From contig CAJFCV020000002.1 of NCBI GenBank assembly GCA_904066235.2, positions 6,386,001 through 6,450,000 of the forward strand: a stretch of DNA of 64,000 nt, given 5' to 3'. The translations under genes and the position numbers were made by a program. Below are positions 56,330 through 64,000 of the stretch, in pieces (within the stretch, counting starts at the first letter, position 1; each line of letters starts with the position of its first letter). Below the pieces are notes generated by a model, which did not search any database, was not told where the DNA came from, and worked only from the letters and a program-made list of their open reading frames with translations. The DNA comes from Bursaphelenchus xylophilus (lineage: Eukaryota > Nematoda > Chromadorea > Rhabditida > Aphelenchoididae).

Positions 56330-59300
56330 ATGGTAACTCGTAGACGAACAGCAATTCAAAGAACCATAAGGAGTCAAGCACGCGCTTGCATTATTCAAAC
56401 AGTAAGAACTTTTTATTGTTTTTATTCTTTGTTTTAAGAACACGGTTCTGGGAGATGAGTCCACGTTATTAGAGAAGACAGCCGATGCCACTTACTGCGT
56501 TCCTAAGCGGACAAGGGGTCCTAACAAAAATCCAAGGACTAGACGGAAGAAGAAAGATGAGGACGATGGAATCTATATGGGACCAGATCCAGCTGAAATG
56601 GAGCGATTAATGGGAGCGGTAAGACGTTCGATGTATTGTATATCTTCTAGATTGACGATGCAGAAGATTTTGAGTTGGTCTTTGAAAAGGTTAAACCAGA
56701 AACCTATGTTTATAATGGAAAAGTTAAAAAAGGGAATGTTGTGGTAAGTAGTCCCTATTTGTTTGTCAACTTGATTTGAGGACTCAACTTTGAACGGCTC
56801 TCAATTATCAGATACTACGATCAAAACGGCAACAGTAGAGCAGAGTGTTATCTATTCGGATTGGTCCTCTGTTGGAAGTCGCAGCATGCCATTTACTAGC
56901 CCATCTCTTGAGAATAACGAATTACAAGATTCTCTAAAAAGTGATCGGACCTTGCTTCCAGATGAAGATAATACCACGGCGTTTTCAAATAAAGAGAACT
57001 TTGTAGGTTTTTGTTGGTGTGTTAAGGTTATTTTAGGTGTGCGACTCTTCGCTAACATCGAGATCTCCATCAACCAAGAAACGTCGCACGTTGAGTGTAT
57101 TAGAAGACGATTTGCTTGAAAACCGTTCAATAGATGATCATTTGACGTCCTGTGAGGGATCAAGTCGAATTACGGAATCCGAGTCAACCTCTGATGGATA
57201 TAGAACGCCACCAGAAGATATCCCGGATGATCCAGCCATTGATGAGCTTATAGAAAGAACAGCTACACGACAAGATTATGTTCCAGACCCCTCCGAAATT
57301 CAAAAAACGGCATCTTTGTACGATGCGGACGACCGAATAAGTGATGTGGTGGGTGAAGTTTCGTCAGGGGTTTTGGAGAAAAACACCAGTGCTGAGACAA
57401 TTTTACACTCTGACCGAACAAAGTCAGATATTTCCATGGCATTAAATGAAGACGTCGATGAATCCGGCAATAATGTAATATGTAACACGGAGCAGACGAT
57501 TTCAAAGAGTTCTGATACGACTTGTACGAGGCGTATTGCACGAAGTCTAAGGTCGAAAACAAAAACCGAGTCCTCACTCTCCATGACACGAGAAGATTGT
57601 GATTTTGCCACGGGTCGCACCTACGATAGTGTTGAAATAAGTTCTAGATTAAGCGATGTTGCTGACATTTTGAACTCAAAGTCTTCGAGTTGCACTGGAA
57701 AAAGATCAGATGGCTCACAACATTCAACCGAGGTGGTTGGAAGTATTCATTCTACGTTGACTCAACAGATTCAGGATGCTGAGTGCGTTGCCACCAAAGA
57801 AACATTGTCATTGGAAAAGTCGAAAGCAACCGGACGATCAACGAGGGAGAATTCTTCACCAACGGCTTCTTCAACCCAAATCGAGTCAAGTGCATCGCAG
57901 AAGAGTGTGGTCTGCTCATCTCCATGCTTAAACTCTACTCAGGCTTCGACTTCAGCCATCCTTCAATTGGATCAGTCTCCCATCCTCTCCCAGAGTCCAA
58001 ATAATTGTGATCCATCTTACCAAAGGTCGCTGTCTACTTGTCGAACCTTATCCGGGACTATGCTTGAGAGGATGAATGCTTCCAGGAATGAGATGAGCAC
58101 TAAGAGCAAGTCAAGACTAAGCCTATTTGTGAAATCTTGCAGTAGGCATAGCCAGTCCCGATTTTGGAAAAGCAAAACCATCGAGAAAGATAACAATATT
58201 TCGATTGAAATCCAGGGAACCTCGACTCCAGCCAGGATTCCGGATAGTACTATACATTCAATACGACCCGATGCGTCGACAATTCTCCGGGGCAAGCAAT
58301 CAGTGCTTAGTATACGTGTAAGTTTATATATTTTTTATTTGAGGAGCATAAGCTAAGATTTAATTAAGCATTTTAGAGCGAAGCGGACTTTTATTTGGAT
58401 GGGTACTTAGGAGACAAAGACGACTTTGTCTCACAATTAATGTTCATTTGTAAACAAAGTGGATTCCTCGAGTTTGACGACTACATAAAGAGGCAAGACA
58501 TGATATTTTAAAGGATAATAGTTGTTTAGGTTCAACGGACCATCCAAACTGGGAGAAGGGACTTTTGGAGAAGTCTTCCAAGCGACTCTCGATGGCAAAA
58601 CGGTTGCTTTAAAAGTGAGGCGCTTGATTTTATTTATCCTTATTTTTTTAAATCATCACTTTATCTTGTTTCTAGATTATCCCTTTTGTAAGAAGCGACG
58701 ACGATATAATCGAGTTGAACGGAGACTACACAAAGCCTGCTGAGAATGTATTACCGGAGCTGTTGATATCTAAGGAACTCTCAGATTTGTCTGAAAACAG
58801 CTGCAATCAGACTTCCGGATTTGTGAAGGTTCATGATGCTAAAGTCGTTCGAGGTACGTTGCTATTTGTTTTTGTTATTTTGTTTAGGAAATTGGCCAAA
58901 AAGTCTGTTAAAATGTTGGAATGACTTTAAAAAAAAATTCCCGAGGAAATGCTTGAACACTTTCCCAGGAGAGTACATGGATCCAGAGAAGGTTTACTAC
59001 TTGCTGATTGCCTTGGGGCATGGTGGATCTGATTTGGAGTCAGTCGCCGAACAGAAAAGGCTAAAATCCAAGGAGCAAGTTGTATCCGTTTTGGTGCAGG
59101 TATGCTTGACTTTGGTTATCGCCGAGTCATCGTTGGAATTCGAGCATCGAGATCTCCACTGGGGAAATGTTTTGGTCAAAATATCTGATGATACGGAGGA
59201 AGTCGTTACGTATGTTTGTGATTAGTAATAAAATATCGGAATCCAAATTTTAGGTATGTATACGAAGGAGAGGCAATTCAATTGCGTACTTATGGCTACA

Positions 59301-59716
59301 GGGTTAGTCTGATCGATTTTACAAACAGCCGTATAAAGTCAGATCATACTACGATCTATTTGAATCTGGGAGCTGATAAAGAACTCTTCGAAGGGAAAGG
59401 TGAAGGCCATAAGGGTGGTGATTACCAGTTTGATATCTACAGGATGATGAAGGATTCAAATGGGTAAGTGTTGATAAGGTTTTTTATTTATATTTGTTTC
59501 AGTGATGAATGGTCTCACTTTAATCCAAAATCAAATTGTTTCTGGATTCACTACCTTGCCAAGAAGGTCATAAATGCGATACCGCGATACCCGAAAACTC
59601 GGAAAATGGAATTGCTTTCAATTTTCGACAAGGTATTGGAAGTGGACTCACTCAATGACTTCATTCTACTCCCAGAAGTCGATAAATTATTCAAAGATTA
59701 TATCGTTGACGAGTAA
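56330..59716 (+). CDS. Haspin-type protein kinase (histone H3 Thr3 kinase)
   Basis: Atypical mitotic kinase that phosphorylates histone H3 Thr3 and helps place the chromosomal passenger complex. N-terminal half is long, disordered and S/T-rich (exons from MVTRRRTAIQRTIRSQARAC at 56330 to about 58319). The domain begins SEADFYLDGYLGDKDDFVSQ, FEFDDYI-type text, then RFNGPSKLGEGTFGEVFQAT with the glycine loop, VALK lysine, FEHRDLHWGNVLV (HRD at 59145-59153), the haspin-specific SLIDFTNSRI in place of DFG, and DYQFDIYRMM. Stop 59714-59716. The join FDDYIK|RFNG needs a 37-nt GC-AG intron (58493-58529). Whether the first exons to 56750 belong to this gene is likely but less certain. Confidence 0.88.
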
Positions 59717-60364
59717 TCAATGTTTTTATAATATTAAACTGTAAATAGATACACCATTTCTACGATTTCCTCAAATGTCTTTGAACATTTCGATATATTT
59801 TGAGAGGGGCGGGACGAATGTTTTTTTTGGGTGTTCAATGGTCGAAAGGAGGGCTGGAAACGCCTGCTGATTGTCCATTGAACCCAAGATATGGTCGTTT
59901 GTTTCTATTTCACGTTATTTAACATTCGGCAGCGTGATAATTCTGCTTTATGTTAGTTTGAAAACTCAGCTTATCCGTTGTTTAAAATCGCATCGCCTAA
60001 ACGAATGTACCGCGACAAAATCAAATTGCTTTTCACTTGAGCGAAGTGATTGGCCAGCGACATTTCGATCACTATTTTCCCGATAGACTGATGTTTTCGT
60101 GGTTCTTCCCTAACGTACAGAAATTCCCGGCTTTTATTTTTGCTGTTGGTCGAATTGCGGTGCAAAAATGTTTAATTTTCTCCCTGCAGCGGCTTAAATC
60201 AAAAATCTCGATTTTCCAAAATCTGCACTAATTTTTCCCAATTTTTTTGACAATGAATTTTAAAATGCAGTATTTTTTTGAACTGAAATTCGAGCCAAAG
60301 CAAAAAAAAAAATCCGGGAACTTCTGTGATCATCTTAATTTGCAACAATTTTGAGCATCTTTAG
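59717..60364. promoter_or_regulatory. Intergenic region upstream of the ALDH6A1 homologue
   Basis: Contains the haspin 3' end and the 5' region of the next gene. No splice-consistent coding sequence or repeat recognised. Confidence 0.4.
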
Positions 60365-62136
60365 ATGATTCCTCGTCACTCTTTGGTGGTTAGTCGGCGA
60401 TCTATCTCGCAAAGTCGTGTCTTGGCCGTTGAAACCGTGAAGAATTGGTTGGATGGGAAGGCTGTTGAATCAAAGGCTCAGAAATGGATTGATCTTACCA
60501 ATCCCGTACGTTTTGATGTCCTTTAAAAATCTTTATTTGTAGGCTACCAACGAAGTGATTGGTAAAGTTCCTCATACAACCCAAGATGAGTTACACGCTG
60601 CAGTCGATTCTTGTAAAAAGGCATTCCAAACCTGGAAGAACACATCCATCTTGACGAGACAGAAGTGTATGCTGGATTTACAGGCCTTGATAAGAAGGGA
60701 TCTGAAGAAAATTGCGGAAAATATTACATACGAACAGGGAAAGACATTGCCCGACGCTGAGGGAGATGTGATTCGAGGTCTTCAGGTGGTTGAACATGCT
60801 TGCAGTGCCCCGTCTCTCCTTTTGGGAGAACATCTTTCAAAGTAGGGCTGTTCATTATGTGGTTGTTTGTTTGATTATCGTTTTTTTTTTATTGTTCTCT
60901 TTGTAGCGTAGCCAAAGACATGGACACATTCAGTGTTAGACTTCCCCTGGGAGTGACCGCTGGAATCTGTCCCTTCAATTTCCCCGCCATGATCCCACTT
61001 TGGATGTTCCCATTGGCTGCAGTTGCTGGAAATACGATGGTTCTCAAGCCTTCAGAACAAGACCCTGGAGCCACCTTAATGCTTGTACAGTTGGCTAAAG
61101 AGGCTGGAGTGCCTGATGGTGTCGTTAATGTTGTCCACGGTCAGCATGATTGCGTAAACTTTATCTGTGACAATCCAGATATTAAAGCTATCTCATTTGT
61201 AGGAAGTGACCAAGCGGTAAGCCTAATGGTCAAAAGAAAATTTACCACTGACTTTTACTGTTATTCAGTGTTGTTGATTATAGGGTAAATATATCTATGA
61301 ACGAGGAAGTAAGAACGGAAAACGAGTACAGTCTAATCTGGGAGCCAAGAACCACGGTGTTGTCCTTCCGGATGCCAACAAAGACGCTACTCTCAATCAG
61401 TTGACTGCTGCCGCATTCGGAGCTGCTGGACAGAGGTGCATGGCCTTGTCTACCGCAGTCTTCGTCGGAGAATCAAGGAAGTGGATCCCCGAGTTGGTCG
61501 AAAAGGCCAGAAAACTGAAGGTCGGTCCTGGATGGAAGCCGGACACGGATATTGGACCTGTTATCTCAAAGGCGTCCAAACAGAAAATCCTGGGCTTAAT
61601 CGATTCCGCCAAGAAACAAGGAGCTCAGGTTCCTTTGGATGGATCCGACATTTCTGTGAATGGATTCGAAAATGGAAACTTTGTGGGAGCTACTGTAATT
61701 ACTGGAGTGAAGCCGAATATGGATTGTTACAAGGTAAGATTTTATTTGAATGGACTGAAAATAAGAATTTCAGGAAGAGATCTTTGGACCCGTCCTTGTT
61801 GTTCTCGAGGCCGAGACTCTCGATGAAGCGATCGATCTCATCAACAAGAACCCCTACGGAAACGGAACTGCCATCTTCACGACAAGTGGAGTCGCTGCTC
61901 GCCGTTTCACTAATCTGATCGATTGTGGCCAAGTAGGAGTAAATGTACCTATCCCAGTTCCCCTTCCCATGTTCTCCTTCACCGGTAGCCGAGGTTCTTT
62001 CCTTGGAGATGCCAACTTTTATGGCAAAGCTGGTCTTCATTTCTACACTCAATGGAAAACCGTTACTCAATTGTGGAGATCAGAAGACGCCTCTCAAGAA
62101 TCTCGACCTCAGATGGCGTTCCCTCAGCTAAAGTAA
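60365..62136 (+). CDS. alh-8: Methylmalonate-semialdehyde dehydrogenase (ALDH6A1 type)
   Basis: Mitochondrial CoA-dependent aldehyde dehydrogenase of valine and pyrimidine catabolism: (methyl)malonate semialdehyde to propionyl-/acetyl-CoA. The ATG directly follows CATCTTTAG. N-terminal [20 protein letters not shown] looks like a mitochondrial presequence. Conserved text: [117 protein letters not shown] and the catalytic [10 protein letters not shown] (cysteine codon 61437-61439). C-terminal [35 protein letters not shown]. Stop 62134-62136. Five short introns. alh-8 is used by homology to C. elegans. Confidence 0.95.
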
Positions 62137-62268
62137 TCTAAGTCAGTGATCTGTAGTAGACATATTTGGTGGGTTTGAATAAATTTATTTGGTTTAAGTG
62201 AGGTGTACCTGAAGGCAATAAATATGTAAAAGCACGTTTGAGTCCAGTAAGTGGTGAGGTTTAATTGT

Positions 62269-63220
62269 TTAGAAGTAGACAGTAAAATCAAAAATTCTAT
62301 GACAGTAAAGGCCGGCTCCGTAGGAGAGTGTCCAGCTGAGAAGGACCACCAAAATATTTAGTTTTGGTGACTTCGAATACATCACTACAAGTTATTTGAT
62401 GAGTTGTCAATACACTTACAGTTTTGAGTTTGGTAATTTGAAATGAGAATAAATAATTCAATCAATCCGAGGTATTCATATTTGTGATGCAAGTTCCAAA
62501 TTACGGAAAATAACACAAATATCTTTCCTGAAATTACTTTAGCTATTTCAGGAAAGACATTAATAAATTGGTTAGAGTAAAAAATTTTGCCTTCATTACA
62601 AATCTGACCTCTAAAAAAAGGCCTTTTGCTTGGTCAAAACGCTCACCGTAAAAGCCACAACAAGTTATCCAAAAAACAGAGCTTGGAGGAAGCCGGGTCC
62701 CCAGATTGAAGATGAGTGAAAGACCAAGAGTTGAAAGAGCAAAAACTGCTGTCTCCACTGAACTCTCCACCAGGCATTCATAGAACTTCCATTCCAAATT
62801 GATAAATCCCTCGGTTACACTTTTATTGTAAGTCTCCATTCTGATCGCCCATTTTCGATAAGCCTCGCAAATAACAAATATACAAGCTAGACGCCAGAAT
62901 GACTAAAAAACATCCCAATTTATTTGCTGGAAAGCGACAGTTACTACAGATGACTGCAAACAGTTACCCTATACACTTGATTGACAAAGAGATGACGGTA
63001 GGCGGCTGTATACTGTAGAAGTAAGTCGATGAATATTAATACACGGTCATATTCGATATATGGATCCACTGTCTTCCCACATTCTGACTGAAAAAAGACG
63101 TAAAGGTGGACGTGAACATACACATTCACACAATTTTATGACATTCTTTCCATAATTTCGATACAAATCCGACGCTTCAGCTCCACAATGCACACAAACT
63201 ATGTTGCAGTTCCCATTCAT
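62269..63220 (-). CDS. arv-1: ARV1 homologue (lipid/sterol homeostasis)
   Basis: ER membrane protein of sterol and GPI-anchor lipid homeostasis. Start MNGNCNIVCVHCGAEASDLY at 63220, with a CxxC pair, then CECSECGKTVDPYIEYDRVL, the second half of the zinc ribbon and the ARV1 signature. IFIDLLLQYTAAYRHLFVNQ follows. Later exons give SFWRLACIFVICEAYRKWAI, LEWKFYECLVESSVETAVFA, then FPEIAKVISGKIFVLFSVIW and LIELFILISNYQTQN, which align in order with human ARV1. The last exon is LNILVVLLSWTLSYGAGLYC plus a short tail, stop 62269-62271. The frame of the FPEIAK exon requires the acceptor TTTAGAG near 62600. Several hydrophobic segments fit a multi-pass ER protein. Gene symbol by homology. Confidence 0.85.
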
Positions 63221-63654
63221 GGCGGAGTAAGAAAAAACTTAAAGCTCTTAATTAATTGTTGCTTGATCTGTCTTTTGCAACATACATCTATACTACTCAA
63301 GAAGTATACTTTAAGGACATTAAGACCTCTTTCGAACACAAAAAGACATGTGAGGGAAATAAATTTATTAATTTTTTTGTATACATTGACCTTTAAGGTC
63401 ATTTGTCCTTTGGTCTTCGGCGGGGATTTGGGGAAACCGAGTGCCCAGGCCAGCAAAAGATGGCCAAACGACGCCGCGGTCTCTCCGTTCCCGCCAACTG
63501 TTCGTGGAAGTGAGAAAACGTGGGCCAAAAAGTCGTCGGAGGGATAAATGGCGGTGCCGGGTTGTCCTGTTCATCAGCCCGATCTGACCGACTCCGCCCC
63601 CATTTGGGCATCGCAAAGGTGATATACGGCGATTCGGGGTTACTCTCGGCCGTC
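63221..63654. promoter_or_regulatory. Divergent intergenic region ARV1 / secreted Q/P-rich gene
   Basis: Holds the 5' regions of both genes. GC content rises towards the right. Four overlapping open frames here have no family features and are taken as chance. Confidence 0.4.
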
Positions 63655-64000
63655 ATGTTGGGCCTCACCTTCTTCTTCGGCGTCTCGGTCGTCCTCGGCC
63701 AATATCAGCAGCCCCAGTCAGCGCGGCCATCTCATCACTACACAAACTACTATCAGTCCACCAACTATTCTCCCCGACCTCAACAACCCCAATATCCCCA
63801 ACGACAACTCCAACCCAGCTATCCCCAACAACAATCTGTGCAAGTTGTCCATCATTACAGCACGACGGTCTCCCCTTACTCAACCTCAGTACGACCTACC
63901 CATCCCACTCACAACGCTCATTACACTACTCATCAAGCCAACCGTCAACCAGCTCCGGCCCAACAAGCGTCTAGACACGGTGGATGTAATGTCCCTCCCG
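63655..64000 (+). CDS. Secreted Q/P/Y-rich protein, 3' end beyond the window
   Basis: An open frame from the ATG at 63655 to the window end. It starts with a signal peptide (MLGLTFFFGVSVVLGQ) and continues as low-complexity Q, P, Y, S and H sequence (YQQPQSARPSHHYTNYYQST; PQQPQYPQRQLQPSYPQQQS), reaching a first cysteine in RHGGCNVPP at the very end. Composition suggests an extracellular matrix or cuticle-associated protein with a cysteine-containing domain further on. Family not recognised. Confidence 0.55.
   Translation, partial: MLGLTFFFGVSVVLGQYQQPQSARPSHHYTNYYQSTNYSPRPQQPQYPQRQLQPSYPQQQSVQVVHHYSTTVSPYSTSVRPTHPTHNAHYTTHQANRQPAPAQQASRHGGCNVPP

Noticed and set aside
63399..63883. Overlapping minus-strand frames near the right edge
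   Set aside because: Antisense to the signal-peptide gene and its promoter; R/P-rich composition reflects GC-rich non-coding sequence.
1..64000. CRISPR arrays, bacterial operons, rRNA genes or integrated viral genomes
   Set aside because: No spaced direct repeats, rRNA signatures, or viral polymerase or capsid frames were seen; all coding sequence is intron-rich and nematode-like.

Overview
The window is nuclear DNA from a nematode. Introns are very short (mostly about 33-60 nt) with GTAAGT-type donors and TTTTAG/TTTCAG acceptors. Several first ATGs sit directly behind an acceptor-like TTTNCAG or TTTTTAG, as expected for spliced-leader trans-splicing. Gene content also fits: a WAGO-type Argonaute, a MOLO-1-like TPM protein, a cysteine-rich Lustrin-type secreted protein, and close matches to CCT-2, MEL-11/MYPT and FZO-1. 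I cannot fix the genus from sequence alone.

Layout. 1-5256 (-): 5' part of an Argonaute gene that runs off the left edge; one 2.6-kb intron holds a giant palindrome. 5549-6001 (+): small unknown gene. 6547-7381 (-): hairy/HES bHLH factor, with 4.2 kb of non-coding DNA upstream. 11604-13584 (-): folliculin. 13790-14310 (+): a doubtful cysteine-rich gene remnant. 14367-15625: nested repeats. 15640-22783 (-): large secreted cysteine-rich protein carrying transposon insertions in introns. 23431-24678 (+): TPM-domain secreted protein. 25957-28319 (+): NOC2. 28366-29584 (-): small secreted peptide. 29599-30930 (+): basic low-complexity protein. 31374-38240 (-): myosin phosphatase targeting subunit (mel-11/MYPT). 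40871-41979 (+): DUSP19-like phosphatase, followed 118 bp later by REV3 (42098-47918, +), probably an operon. 48101-48813 (+): C-type lectin-like protein. 48969-51036 (-): CCT2. 51723-54413 (+): mitofusin. 54573-55958 (-): proteasome subunit RPN9. 56330-59716 (+): haspin kinase. 60365-62136 (+): methylmalonate-semialdehyde dehydrogenase. 62269-63220 (-): ARV1. 63655-end (+): start of a secreted Q/P/Y-rich protein.

Most genes are housekeeping functions (translation and ribosome assembly, proteostasis, DNA damage tolerance, mitosis, mitochondrial fusion, lipid and amino-acid metabolism) and do not form one pathway. The unusual layer is the repeats. There are at least nine inverted-repeat (foldback or MITE-like) elements, several nested, mostly inside introns. 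Two stand out. One is a 2.4-kb palindrome built from tandem units of about 298 bp inside an intron of the Argonaute gene. The other is a three-member family with CAAGGGAA termini and 3-bp TNA target duplications, whose terminal inverted repeats each carry an inward-pointing tRNA-like module.

Coding spans were assembled by hand from reading frames and splice signals. Internal exon borders are therefore approximate in the longer genes, and protein names rest on recognised family motifs, not on a database search.
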